From Pseudonocardia kunmingensis (GTDB taxonomy: Bacteria; Actinomycetota; Actinomycetes; Mycobacteriales; Pseudonocardiaceae): a stretch of DNA of 64,000 nucleotides. The translations under genes were made by a program, and so were the position numbers. Below, in pieces: positions 1-7,699 of this stretch (position 1 is its first letter; each line of letters begins with the position of its first letter). The notes beneath the pieces were generated by a model. The model was given only the letters and a program-made list of their open reading frames with translations. It made no database searches and was not told where the DNA came from. Where the stretch lies: positions 1,054,001 to 1,118,000 of the forward strand of contig NZ_VFPA01000002.1 in assembly GCF_006716445.1 (NCBI RefSeq), given 5' to 3'.

Positions 1-1046
1 AACCCATCTTCGAGGCGGACTTCCTGCCGTGCTCGTATGGGTTCCGCCCGAACCGGCGCGCTCAGGACGCGATCGCCGAGATCCACCACTTCACCTCCGC
101 ACCCATCAACTACGAGTGGGTGCTGGAGGCCGACATCGCCGCGTGTTTCGATGAGATCGACCACGTCGCGGTGATGGACCGGCTGCGGCGGCGGATCAAG
201 GACAAGCGGCTGGCGAATCTGGTGAAGGCGTTCCTGAAATCCGGGATCTTCACCGATCTCGGGGATCGGGAGGAATCACCGACCGGCACCCCGCAGGGTG
301 GGATCCTCTCGCCGCTGCTGGCGAACATCGCACTCTCAGTGTTGGATGAACACTTCACCCAACACTGGGACCCGGCCACCGGGGCGATGGGCACCCCGGC
401 ACGGCGGGCCGCGCGGAAACGTAACGGCAAGGGGAACTGGCGTTTGATCCGGTATGCCGACGACTTCGTGTTGCTGGTCTCCGGGGACCGTCACCACGCC
501 GAAGCGCTCCGGGTCGAGGTGGCGGCCGTGCTCGCCCCACTGGGGCTACGGCTTGCCGAGGAGAAAACCCGGGCGGTGCACATCGACGAGGGCTTCGACT
601 TCCTCGGTTTCCACATCCGGCGGATGCGGAAACGTGGAACGCAGAAGCGCTACGTCTACACCACACCCTCCCGCAAATCAACACAGAAGGTGCGGGACCG
701 GGTGCGAGAGAAAACGAACAAGTCAAACCTGAACACCGACCTGGACGAGCTGCTCTCCGGGCTCAACCAGACGGTGCGAGGGTGGGCGAACTACTTCCGG
801 CACGGGGTGTCCAAAGCGACCTTCAGCGCGGTCGACCACCACACCTGGTGGCGACTGGTCGGGTGGATCCGCCGCAAACACCCCAAGATCAGCTGGAAGG
901 AGATCCGCCGCCGCTTCTGCGATCATGGCTGGCGGATCGCCCACAACGGGGTGGTGTTCACCGGCGCTTCCAGCGTCGCCGTGACCCGCTACCGCTACCG
1001 CGGAGCGAACATACCAACCCCGTGGACCCCAGCCCTCACAGGCTGA
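1..1046 (+). CDS. ltrA: Group II intron reverse transcriptase/maturase, 5'-truncated by window edge
   Basis: The protein would copy and help splice its host intron. The open frame runs in from the window edge (codons in phase from base 3). It begins inside the RT palm, with the typical PIFEADFLPCSYGFRP stretch that precedes the catalytic LEADIAACFDEID segment. Further on are PQGGILSPLLANI and the catalytic YADDF box (about base 463). The maturase domain X follows, with LSGLNQTVRGWANYF near base 760. The protein ends shortly after domain X, and no HNH endonuclease motif (paired Cys) is visible, so this is probably an endonuclease-minus type. The first ATG-like codon at 120 is internal, not the real start. 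The catalytic motifs are intact, so activity is possible. Confidence 0.93.
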   Translation, partial: PIFEADFLPCSYGFRPNRRAQDAIAEIHHFTSAPINYEWVLEADIAACFDEIDHVAVMDRLRRRIKDKRLANLVKAFLKSGIFTDLGDREESPTGTPQGGILSPLLANIALSVLDEHFTQHWDPATGAMGTPARRAARKRNGKGNWRLIRYADDFVLLVSGDRHHAEALRVEVAAVLAPLGLRLAEEKTRAVHIDEGFDFLGFHIRRMRKRGTQKRYVYTTPSRKSTQKVRDRVREKTNKSNLNTDLDELLSGLNQTVRGWANYFRHGVSKATFSAVDHHTWWRLVGWIRRKHPKISWKEIRRRFCDHGWRIAHNGVVFTGASSVAVTRYRYRGANIPTPWTPALTG

Positions 1047-1067
1047 GCAACGGCCACGACATGCGGA

Positions 1068-1101
1068 GAGCCGGATGCGGTGAGAGCCGCACGTCCGGTT
1101 C
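1068..1101 (+). ncRNA. Group II intron domain V catalytic hairpin
   Basis: The 34-nt segment folds as the classical domain V. A lower stem GAGCCGGA pairs with TCCGGTTC, an AC-type bulge interrupts the strand, and an upper stem TGCGGT/GCCGCA is capped by a GAGA tetraloop. It starts 22 nt after the maturase stop codon, the usual place. Domain V carries the catalytic metal-binding core of the ribozyme. Confidence 0.88.
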
Positions 1102-1107
1102 GGCGGG

Positions 1108-1157
1108 CGGGCACGGGAAACGGACCCGGGGCAACCCGGGCACCGCGCCCGTGTCCG
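1108..1157 (+). ncRNA. Probable group II intron domain VI helix
   Basis: The outer arms CGGGCACGGG and CCCGTGTCCG pair (one G-U) around an internal loop. An inner CCCGGG/CCCGGG stem is closed by a GCAA tetraloop. Position right after domain V identifies it as domain VI. I could not assign a convincing bulged branch-point adenosine, so branching versus hydrolytic splicing is open. Confidence 0.6.
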
Positions 1158-1163
1158 ACCCAA

Positions 1164-1281
1164 CGTCCATCGCTGCCGCCACGACCATGGACAACCGATA
1201 TCGCGGATCATGCGCGGGACCACCACCGAACGGCCCCGGCCACCGCCGACACCCGTGGTCACGAAATCCGGCCCCAGCAAG
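1164..1281. other. Short intergenic stretch between intron and FadR-family gene
   Basis: This 118-base stretch follows the intron and precedes the stop codon of the leftward regulator gene. I see no ORF with coding character, no clear hairpin terminator and no promoter pair. It is presumably the 3' exon flank of the intron insertion. Confidence 0.5.
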
Positions 1282-1995
1282 CTAGGACGGGCGCGAGCCG
1301 TCCGGTGTGGACGGCGAGCCGTTGAGCAGGTACTCCCAGTACTTGGTGGCGCTCGACAGGTGCTTGTCGAGCCGGCGCACGGCGGCTTCCTCGTCGCGGT
1401 CCACGAGGGCGTCGAGGATCTGCTGGTGCTCCGCGAGGGACTGTCGGCAGCGGGCCGGATCACTGAAGTAGAAGACCCGCCGCCGCTTGGTCATGAGGAA
1501 GAAGAGGTCGACCAGGCTCAGTAGCACGCTGTTCTGCGCGGCGCGCACGATCCCGCAGTGGAAGGCGCGATCCAGCTCGGCGATCCGGGCCGGATCGGTG
1601 AGGGCGTCGGTCCACTCGGCGAGGCAGCCGCGCAGCGTCTCGAGGTTCTCCTCCGTGTGCCGGCGGCTCGCGAGCCGGATGGCCTCGACCTCCTGGATGC
1701 GCCGGACCTCGACGATCTCGCCCACCAGGTCGCCGGACAGCGGGACGCCGATCTCGGCGAACAGCCGCAGCGCTTCGATGCTCGCCGATTCGGTCGTCAT
1801 GTAGATCCCCGACTTCGGCCTGCGCTCGATCAGGCGCAAGGCCTCCAGCACCGACAGCGCCTCGCGTACCTGCGGTCGGCTGACGCCGAAGCGCTCGGCG
1901 AGCTCTCGTTCCGACGGCGCCCGCTCGTTGGGACCGTAGCCCCGCGAGAGCAGGAACGGGACGATCTCAGCCACCAGCAGCTGCTGTTCCTTCAT
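1282..1995 (-). CDS. GntR-family (FadR subfamily) transcriptional regulator
   Basis: A one-domain repressor/activator of about 237 aa that should control the adjacent sugar-acid genes. An N-terminal winged helix-turn-helix covers about residues 10-70, with SERELAERFGVSRPQVREAL as the recognition region. The C-terminal FCD ligand domain has the expected acidic/histidine metal-site positions (LDRAFH, then AEHQQ). I chose the ATG at 1995 over an upstream ATG at 2061. The longer form would add 22 non-conserved residues and would place the operator at 2028-2044 inside the coding sequence. The gene is divergent from the RraA gene. FadR-subfamily regulators commonly bind sugar acids or carboxylates, which fits this locus. 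The exact effector cannot be read from sequence. Confidence 0.88.
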   Translation of the reverse strand: MKEQQLLVAEIVPFLLSRGYGPNERAPSERELAERFGVSRPQVREALSVLEALRLIERRPKSGIYMTTESASIEALRLFAEIGVPLSGDLVGEIVEVRRIQEVEAIRLASRRHTEENLETLRGCLAEWTDALTDPARIAELDRAFHCGIVRAAQNSVLLSLVDLFFLMTKRRRVFYFSDPARCRQSLAEHQQILDALVDRDEEAAVRRLDKHLSSATKYWEYLLNGSPSTPDGSRPS

Positions 1996-2027
1996 GGTCC
2001 CGTCTCCGATCAGCCCACGGTCTTCCA

Positions 2028-2044
2028 ATCTGGTCAGTCCAGAT
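2028..2044. promoter_or_regulatory. FadR-type operator palindrome
   Basis: A perfect inverted repeat, ATCTGG-TCAGT-CCAGAT, lies between the divergent FadR-family gene (start 1995) and the RraA gene (start 2204). Its core TGGTCAGTCCA closely resembles the E. coli FadR consensus TGGTCnGACCA. It lies 33 bp upstream of the regulator start, so autoregulation is the simplest reading, with control of the rightward operon likely. Confidence 0.65.
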
Positions 2045-2203
2045 GTTAGCGTCGGTGACACGAACCGGAGTTGAACGGCGGCGGGGTGGGGGCGGCCGCC
2101 GGGCCGCGCACCGCCGCCCGGCGCGTGCGGCGCATGCCGGTGCCCTCGTCCCGTGCCCTGCCGCTCAGCTCCCCTGGACCTGCTCCAGATCGAGAGGTGC
2201 CCG

Positions 2204-2899
2204 ATGTCCGCCGTACTCGACCCTTCCGTGCTGGACGCGCTGAGGGGTTACGACTCGCCGACGCTGTCCAATGCCATCGAGCTGTTCGACGTGCGCCCCC
2301 GGGACGAGGGGTACATGCGCCACGACGTGCGGTGCATGTTCCCGGACCTGCCGAGGATCGTCGGGTACGCGGCCACCGCGACCATGCGCGCCCGCGGTAC
2401 CGGTGGGGGCTACGACCCCGACGCCCTGACCACGCACGTGCAGGCTGTGCCGGGGCCGCGGATCGTGGTGGTCCAGGACCTCGACGACGAGCCGGCCCAC
2501 GGAGCGTTGTGGGGCGAGGTGATGGCCACGATGTTCACGCGGCTCGAATGCCTGGGCGCCGTCACCGACGGGTCGGTCCGCGACCTGGACGAGGCCCGGG
2601 AGATGGGCTTCCACTTCTTCGCCCGCGCCGTGAGCGTCTCCCACGGCTACGCCCGGGTGGAGGGTGCGGGCGAGCCGGTGACGGTCGGCGGGCTCAGGGT
2701 CGACCCCGGCGACCTGCTGCACGCGGACAAGCACGGCGTGCTGCAGATCCCGGCCGAGATCGCGGCGGAGCTGCCGGCGGCGGCCGACCGCGTGATGGCC
2801 GCCGAGCAGGAGTTCATCGGCTGGGTCTCCTCGCCCGAGTTCGACCCCGCCCAGCTCCCGCAGCGGCGGAACAAGATGAAGGACGCGTTCACGCGCTGA
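2204..2899 (+). CDS. RraA-family protein (HMG/oxaloacetate aldolase-like)
   Basis: Members of this fold include 4-hydroxy-4-methyl-2-oxoglutarate (HMG) aldolases, oxaloacetate decarboxylases and the RNase E inhibitor RraA. In catabolic loci they act as Mg-dependent pyruvate aldolases or decarboxylases. The 231-aa product has the family core GALWGEVMATMF (about residues 100-111) and the metal-site/Arg segment VTDGSVRD (about 121-128). The ATG at 2204 follows GAGAGG at good spacing. An upstream in-frame start at 2153 has no ribosome site and would add non-conserved sequence. It leads a unit continuing into an ABC importer 52 bp later. In this setting a sugar-acid aldolase or decarboxylase role is more likely than RNase control, but the substrate is unknown. 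Confidence 0.82.
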   Translation: MSAVLDPSVLDALRGYDSPTLSNAIELFDVRPRDEGYMRHDVRCMFPDLPRIVGYAATATMRARGTGGGYDPDALTTHVQAVPGPRIVVVQDLDDEPAHGALWGEVMATMFTRLECLGAVTDGSVRDLDEAREMGFHFFARAVSVSHGYARVEGAGEPVTVGGLRVDPGDLLHADKHGVLQIPAEIAAELPAAADRVMAAEQEFIGWVSSPEFDPAQLPQRRNKMKDAFTR

Positions 2900-2951
2900 C
2901 GCAGGCGCAGGTCGTTGCAGTGGTCGCCCTCGAGCCGTAGGAGTCTCGCGA

Positions 2952-3872
2952 ATGACCAAACCGGTGGACGAACGGCACCGCCGCGCGCCGCTCGTCGAGG
3001 AGCAGGTACCTCCGCCGCCCAAGGAGAAGCCGCCCTGGCCGTCGCGCCTCCCACCGCTGGTGAACTGGCCGGTGATCTTCGCGATCCCGTTCGTCCTGAC
3101 CGCCCTGCTCGTGGTCGTGTACCCCGTGGTCTACGGGTTCTGGATGGGCGCGGACCCGGATCTCTACGAGGATCTGTTCACCGACGACATGTACCTGCGC
3201 ACGGTGGTGAACACGATCATCTTCGTGGGGTTCGGGGTCAACCTGAAGCTCGTGCTGGCCCTGCTGCTGTCCGGGTTCTTCGCGGTGGGCACCTGGTGGA
3301 TCCGCGGGCTGCTCGCGGTCAGCCTCCTGCCGTGGGCGATCCCGTCGGTGCCGGCCCTGCTGTCGATCCACTGGATGCTCAACCCGCAGTGGGGGATGTT
3401 GGGCACGTTGCTCGGTTCGGTGGGGATCGCGAACCCCGACTGGCTGATCGACTCCACCTGGGGGATGACGGCCGCCATCGGCGCGCACATCTGGAAATGG
3501 CTGCCGTTCTGGACGCTGATCATGCTGGCCGCCCGCATGGCGATTCCGCAGGACGTCTACGAGGCGGCGGCGGTGGACGGCGCCACCGGGCTGCGGCGGT
3601 TCTACTGGGTGACGTTCCCGATGCTCAGCAACGTGTTCCTCACCAGCGCGCTGCTGTCGTCGATCTGGACGCTCTCGGACTACAACAGCATCCACTTCAT
3701 CACCGGCGGCGGCCCGGCCGACACGACGCACGTGCTGGCCACCCTCGGGATCCGCTTCGCCTTCGACGTCGGCGACGTCGACCAGGGCATCGCGGTCGCG
3801 CTCACGGCCCTGCCGGTGATCATCCCGCTGATCATCGTGCTGGTGCGCCGGCTCGGACGGGAGGGGTTCTGA
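2952..3872 (+). CDS. Carbohydrate ABC transporter permease, MalF/UgpA type
   Basis: Integral membrane subunit of a CUT1-type sugar importer, 306 aa. After a basic/proline-rich cytoplasmic N-terminus there are about six membrane segments. The EAA loop that docks the ATPase, EAAAVDGATGLRRFYWVTFP, lies near residue 200. GGGPADTTHV near residue 255 is typical of MalF-like subunits. A GGAG ribosome site precedes the ATG. It is followed by a 1-bp gap to the partner permease and then the binding protein. No ATPase gene is in this operon, so a shared MsiK/UgpC-type ATPase encoded elsewhere is expected, as is usual in actinobacteria. Confidence 0.93.
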   Translation: MTKPVDERHRRAPLVEEQVPPPPKEKPPWPSRLPPLVNWPVIFAIPFVLTALLVVVYPVVYGFWMGADPDLYEDLFTDDMYLRTVVNTIIFVGFGVNLKLVLALLLSGFFAVGTWWIRGLLAVSLLPWAIPSVPALLSIHWMLNPQWGMLGTLLGSVGIANPDWLIDSTWGMTAAIGAHIWKWLPFWTLIMLAARMAIPQDVYEAAAVDGATGLRRFYWVTFPMLSNVFLTSALLSSIWTLSDYNSIHFITGGGPADTTHVLATLGIRFAFDVGDVDQGIAVALTALPVIIPLIIVLVRRLGREGF

Positions 3873-3873
3873 G

Positions 3874-4740
3874 ATGGCCGCGACGGTGATGGGCTCCCCG
3901 GCCGCGCGGGTCCGACGGGGCGTCGGGCTCGGGGTGGTGGCGGTCGTCCTGCTGGTCTGGACGCTGCTGCCCGTCTACCACATGGTGATGATGTCGCTCA
4001 GTCCCGACGGGGAGGTGTTCGAGCGGCAGCTGTGGCCGGAGAACCCGACGCTCTCCAATTTCTGGACGGTCCTCACCGCCGGCGACTTCTTCATCGAGAA
4101 CTTCTGGCGGCAGCTGTGGAACAGCATCTTCGTCGCCGCTCTCACGACCCTGCTGGTGCTCACGATCGGTTCGTCGGCGAGTTTCGCGATCGCGCGGCTG
4201 CGGCCCCGGTGGGGCAACGCCCTGTCCAACGCGGCACTCGCGACGTACGTCATCCCGACGAGCTTCCTCGCCATTCCGCTCTACCGGGCGATGGCGAACT
4301 ACAGCCTCCTGGACACGTCGTGGGCGCTGATCTTCTCGATGACGGCGTTCGCCTCGCCGTACGCGATGTGGGTCTTCACCCAGTACGCGAAATCCGGCAT
4401 CCCCCTCGAGCTCGACGAGTCCGCGCGGGTCGACGGGGCCACGAACTGGCAGATCTACGTGCGGATCTACCTACCGCTGATGAGGCCGGTGCTCGTCGCG
4501 ATCGGTACCTATGCGTTGCTCAGCTCGTGGAACGAGTACCTGCTCGCGTTCCTGCTGCTGAACTCGGCGGAGAACATGACACTGCCGGTGGCGCTCGGGT
4601 CGTTCCTGAACACCGACCAGGTCCCGTGGAACCTGCTGATGGCGACGTCGCTGATCTACGCGATTCCACCGGTGATCATCTACTACGTCTTCCGGAAGAA
4701 CGTCTCGAGCGGCATGACCGCGGGCGGGGTGAAGACGTGA
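3874..4740 (+). CDS. Carbohydrate ABC transporter permease, MalG/UgpE type
   Basis: Second membrane subunit of the same importer, 288 aa with about six transmembrane helices. The ATPase-docking loop near residue 183 reads ESARVDGATNWQIYVRIYLP, and the C-terminus GMTAGGVKT is the usual MalG-like tail. Only one base separates it from the preceding permease stop, implying coupled translation. The heterodimer would form the channel, with the lipoprotein encoded next delivering the sugar or sugar acid. Confidence 0.93.
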   Translation: MAATVMGSPAARVRRGVGLGVVAVVLLVWTLLPVYHMVMMSLSPDGEVFERQLWPENPTLSNFWTVLTAGDFFIENFWRQLWNSIFVAALTTLLVLTIGSSASFAIARLRPRWGNALSNAALATYVIPTSFLAIPLYRAMANYSLLDTSWALIFSMTAFASPYAMWVFTQYAKSGIPLELDESARVDGATNWQIYVRIYLPLMRPVLVAIGTYALLSSWNEYLLAFLLLNSAENMTLPVALGSFLNTDQVPWNLLMATSLIYAIPPVIIYYVFRKNVSSGMTAGGVKT

Positions 4741-4783
4741 CCGACTCGAACCGGTACCTCGACAACGACGTGGAGGAACAGCG

Positions 4784-6169
4784 ATGACAAGAACGAACAC
4801 GCGGTCGTCCATCGGACGACGCGACTTCCTGCGCGGGGCGGGACTGCTCGCGGCCGGGGCCACGGCCGTCCCGTTGCTCGGCGCGTGCGGCGGGTCCGGC
4901 GCCGGCCGGAGCGACGCCCTCGTCGTGTGGTGGAACCAGGGCTTCTACCCCGCCCAGGACGACGCCGTGCGCGCGGTGGCCCAGGCGTGGTCGCAGCAGG
5001 CGGGCATGCCGGTCGACCTCCAGTTCTACGGCACCAACGACATGCCGCAGAAGGAGCAGAGCGCGGTGGCCGCGGGCAGTACGCCCGACGTGCTGTTCGC
5101 CGAGATCAACCAGTCGGCCAAGCACGCCTACGAGGGCCTGCTGGCCGACGTCTCCGGCGTGGTCGAGCCGATGCAGATCACCGAGGGCGCGCGCCGGTCT
5201 GCGCGGCTCTACAACGGCGAGGCCGAGGCGGCCTCCTACTACACGGTGCCGCTGTGGCAGTTCACCGTGTCGCTGTTCCACTGGCGCAGCATGCTCGCCG
5301 ACATCGGCATGGACCACGACCAGGCGCCGCGGGACTGGGACGGGTACTGGGGTTTCTGGAAGCAGGCCCAGGACACCTACCGCGGCCGCGGGAACAACGA
5401 CGTGTTCGCGGTCGGGTGGCCGATGGGGTCGGGCGCGGGCGACACCAACTACGACACCCAGCAGGTGCTGCGCGCGTACGGCGTCGAGCTGCTCGACGAG
5501 CAGAACAACCTCGTCACCACCGACGAGGTCCGCCGCGGCATCACCGACGCGCTCACCTGGATCGTCGACCTCTACAAGCAGGGCTACTCGCCCGGCGACA
5601 GCCTCAACTGGCAGGACAGCAGCAACAACACCTACTTCCTCAACCGGTCCGTGCTCTGCACCCCCAACGGCTCGCTCTCCATGCCGGGTGCGGTCAAGGA
5701 GGAGGACCCGGAGAAGTGGAAGGACATCGTCACCACCGGCTTCCCGGACCGGGCCATCGGCGGTCCGAGCCCCTCGATCACGCTGCTGCACAGCGCCGCG
5801 GTGTTCGAGGCGAACGAGAAGAAGGACCAGGCGATGGACTTCCTCTCGTTCTTCACGCGGCCCGAGAACGTGGTCCAGGTCCTCAAGGGTTCGCAGGGTC
5901 GCTGGGCCCCGGTGCAGACCTCGTTGTTCGAGGACCCGTACTTCGCCCAGACCGACGACCCGAACGTGAAGGCCGCGATCGATCAGCTGAGCGGGGAGAC
6001 GGTGCCGTCCTGGGCGACCTTGAGCCCGGCCTACAGCCAGTCCGAGCGGATCCAGGTGTGGGGCAACGCGATCGGCCGGGTGGCCCTGCAGGGGGCGTCG
6101 CCGCAGGAAGGTGCCGACTGGGCACTGGAGCAGATCCAGGAGCAGTTCGAGCAGTTCGAGGTGGGCTGA
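4784..6169 (+). CDS. Extracellular solute-binding lipoprotein of sugar ABC importer
   Basis: A 461-aa family 1 solute-binding protein. The N-terminus carries a twin-arginine signal (GRRDFLRGAG) running into a lipobox LLGAC with Cys near residue 37. The protein should therefore be exported by Tat, lipidated and anchored outside the membrane. The body has the usual CUT1 features: the mature start LVVWWNQGF, and PDVLFAEINQ around residue 105. The ATG is preceded by GGAGGAACAGCG. It lies 43 bp after the permease genes and before the rhamnonate-dehydratase-like gene, suggesting that the imported compound is a deoxy-sugar, aldonate or oligosaccharide yielding one. Confidence 0.92.
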   Translation: MTRTNTRSSIGRRDFLRGAGLLAAGATAVPLLGACGGSGAGRSDALVVWWNQGFYPAQDDAVRAVAQAWSQQAGMPVDLQFYGTNDMPQKEQSAVAAGSTPDVLFAEINQSAKHAYEGLLADVSGVVEPMQITEGARRSARLYNGEAEAASYYTVPLWQFTVSLFHWRSMLADIGMDHDQAPRDWDGYWGFWKQAQDTYRGRGNNDVFAVGWPMGSGAGDTNYDTQQVLRAYGVELLDEQNNLVTTDEVRRGITDALTWIVDLYKQGYSPGDSLNWQDSSNNTYFLNRSVLCTPNGSLSMPGAVKEEDPEKWKDIVTTGFPDRAIGGPSPSITLLHSAAVFEANEKKDQAMDFLSFFTRPENVVQVLKGSQGRWAPVQTSLFEDPYFAQTDDPNVKAAIDQLSGETVPSWATLSPAYSQSERIQVWGNAIGRVALQGASPQEGADWALEQIQEQFEQFEVG

Positions 6170-6203
6170 TGGCGCGCCGACCGACGACGGAGGGGACCCG
6201 ACC

Positions 6204-7400
6204 GTGAAGATCGCAGCCGTTCGCTGCGTGGAGTACAGCGGCACGCTCGACCACGAGGGCGCGTTCTGGGAGGAGCGCCTGATCCGCCCGGTCGACATCT
6301 ACCCCCAGTTCAAGGCGGAGGGCCCCTGGTTCCTGCCGCCGGGAGGCCCCGGCTCGTACCGGATGACGTCGGTGTTCGTGCACATCGAGACCGACGAGGG
6401 CGTCAACGGGACGGCGGGGCCGATCACCCGGGAACAGGCCCACCTCATCGAGACCGGCTTCGCCCCGCTGCTGATCGGCCAGAACCCGTTGGCGACGGAG
6501 TACCTGTGGGACGTCATGTACCGCTACGCGGTGCACGGGCGCAAGGGCGTCGAGATGATGGCGATCAGCGCGCTCGACTGCGCCCTGTGGGATCTCAAGG
6601 GCCGCCACCTCGGCGTCCCGGTGTACGTGCTGCTCGGCGGCCCGACGCGGGAGGAGATCCCGGCCTACGCCTCGGCCCTTGGCTACTCGCTCGAGCTGGA
6701 CTCCGCGCGCGAGCGGGTCGCCGAGATCGTGGGGCAGGGGTTCGGCGCCACCAAGTGGTTCCCCCGGCACGGGCCGGTCGACGGCAAGGCCGGGATCGAG
6801 GCGAACGTCGCGCTGGTCGCGGCGCTGCGCGAGACCGTCGGCGCGGACGTCGACATCATGGTCGACGCCTGGATGTCCTGGGACGTGCCCTACGCCTTGG
6901 CGATGGCCGACCGGCTCGCGGAGTTCGCGCCGCGGTGGATCGAGGAGCCGGTCATGCCGGACAAGCCGCAGTCCTACGCCGAGATCACGCGTCGCATGCG
7001 CAACGGGATCCTGGTGTCCGGCGCGGAGCACGAGTACACCCGCTGGGGTCTGCAGCAGCTCATGGCGGCCCGGGCGATGCACCTCTACCAGCCCGACACG
7101 TACTGGGCGGGCGGCATCAGCGAGATGCTCAAGATCGCCGCGCTGGCGAGCGCGTACGACGTGCAGCTCATCCCGCACGGGCACTCGGTGCCGGCCAACA
7201 CCCACTTCAGCTTCGCCCAGCCGGCGACGCTCACGCCGATGGTCGAGTACCTGCTGAAGTGGAACACGATCCACCAGTGGTTCCTCGCCCACCCGGTCCA
7301 CCCCGTGGACGGGAAGGTCACGCCGCCGACCCGGCCGGGGCTGGGTATGGACCTGGACGAGGACAAGATCGAGTCGCGGCGCGAGCTGACCTTCGCGTGA
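6204..7400 (+). CDS. Enolase-superfamily sugar-acid dehydratase (rhamnonate dehydratase-like)
   Basis: Mg-dependent beta-elimination of an aldonate to a 2-keto-3-deoxyaldonate is the likely reaction. The 398-aa product starts at GTG 6204 behind ACGGAGGGG. The capping domain is followed by a TIM barrel. The barrel carries K184 in GATKWFPRHGP, metal ligands D221 (IMVDAWMSWD), E247 or E248 (RWIEEP) and E275 (SGAEHEY), and H325 in IPHGHSV. The WMSWDVPYA and PHGxSV segments and the GPxDGxAGI turn resemble L-rhamnonate dehydratase more than galactonate or mannonate enzymes, judged from remembered family sequences. It closes the first transcription unit, 34 bp after the binding protein. Close relatives differ in sugar specificity, so the exact aldonate is not settled. 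Confidence 0.85.
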   Translation: MKIAAVRCVEYSGTLDHEGAFWEERLIRPVDIYPQFKAEGPWFLPPGGPGSYRMTSVFVHIETDEGVNGTAGPITREQAHLIETGFAPLLIGQNPLATEYLWDVMYRYAVHGRKGVEMMAISALDCALWDLKGRHLGVPVYVLLGGPTREEIPAYASALGYSLELDSARERVAEIVGQGFGATKWFPRHGPVDGKAGIEANVALVAALRETVGADVDIMVDAWMSWDVPYALAMADRLAEFAPRWIEEPVMPDKPQSYAEITRRMRNGILVSGAEHEYTRWGLQQLMAARAMHLYQPDTYWAGGISEMLKIAALASAYDVQLIPHGHSVPANTHFSFAQPATLTPMVEYLLKWNTIHQWFLAHPVHPVDGKVTPPTRPGLGMDLDEDKIESRRELTFA

Positions 7401-7421
7401 CGGTCTCCCCGCCGCGAGGGG

Positions 7422-7449
7422 TTGACAGGAATGGTCGGGAGGGTAGATT
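7422..7449 (+). promoter_or_regulatory. Sigma70-type promoter for the aldolase operon
   Basis: A consensus -35 box TTGACA (7422-7427) is separated by 16 bp from a -10-like TAGATT (7444-7449), in the 299-bp gap between the dehydratase and aldolase genes. The spacing and the A/T-rich run that follows, unusual in this 70% GC DNA, support a real promoter. A short direct repeat GGTAGA occurs at 7442 and 7455. Confidence 0.6.
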
Positions 7450-7466
7450 AAGTAGGTAGACAAAAC

Positions 7467-7489
7467 AAATCCGGAATGCCGCCGGATTT
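7467..7489. promoter_or_regulatory. Operator-like inverted repeat downstream of promoter
   Basis: The perfect repeat AAATCCGG-N7-CCGGATTT lies just past the predicted transcription start of the promoter at 7422-7449. A repressor bound here would block transcription of the aldolase operon. The left half with its upstream bases (ACAAATCCGG) resembles sequences found around the ROK/Gfo promoter at 19411-19461. Confidence 0.5.
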
Positions 7490-7699
7490 CGTCGGGCGGG
7501 GCATCCGCCGGCGGTCCCGCCGCTGCGGCACCCGAGCTCCCCCGTCCCCATTCGCACACGGCTTCGCGCAGGTCACGGCGGACCTGCTGGAGCAGACCGC
7601 GGCGGACACCCGCCCCGTCCGGACGGACCGCCCGGACGTCGGGGCGAGCGACCCGTGACGCCATCGCCGACAACCGTCCACGAACAGCAGGGAGAGATC

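Larger units (their letters stand above)
1..1163 (+). mobile_element. Group II intron, 3' part (5' part lies before the window)
   Basis: The segment combines a maturase-type reverse transcriptase with a well-formed group II domain V just downstream of its stop codon, followed by a domain VI-like helix. That order (ORF, then DV, then DVI) is diagnostic of the 3' end of a bacterial group II intron. The ribozyme domains I-III and the 5' splice site are not in the window. The exact 3' splice site is uncertain: it should fall a few bases after the DVI helix, about 1158-1163. The intron sits beyond the 3' end of the oppositely oriented FadR-family gene, so it does not appear to interrupt a recognisable gene on its right side. 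Confidence 0.85.

Noticed and set aside
2165..3022. Long leftward open frame opposite the RraA gene and start of the permease gene
   Set aside because: It is rich in Arg/His/Gly-type residues produced by reading high-GC codons on the opposite strand, and it has no recognisable domain. The forward frames carry clear family motifs.
7476..7658. Small forward frame in the gap before the aldolase gene
   Set aside because: It has no ribosome site and no similarity I recognise, and it begins inside the operator palindrome. It is more likely untranslated leader.
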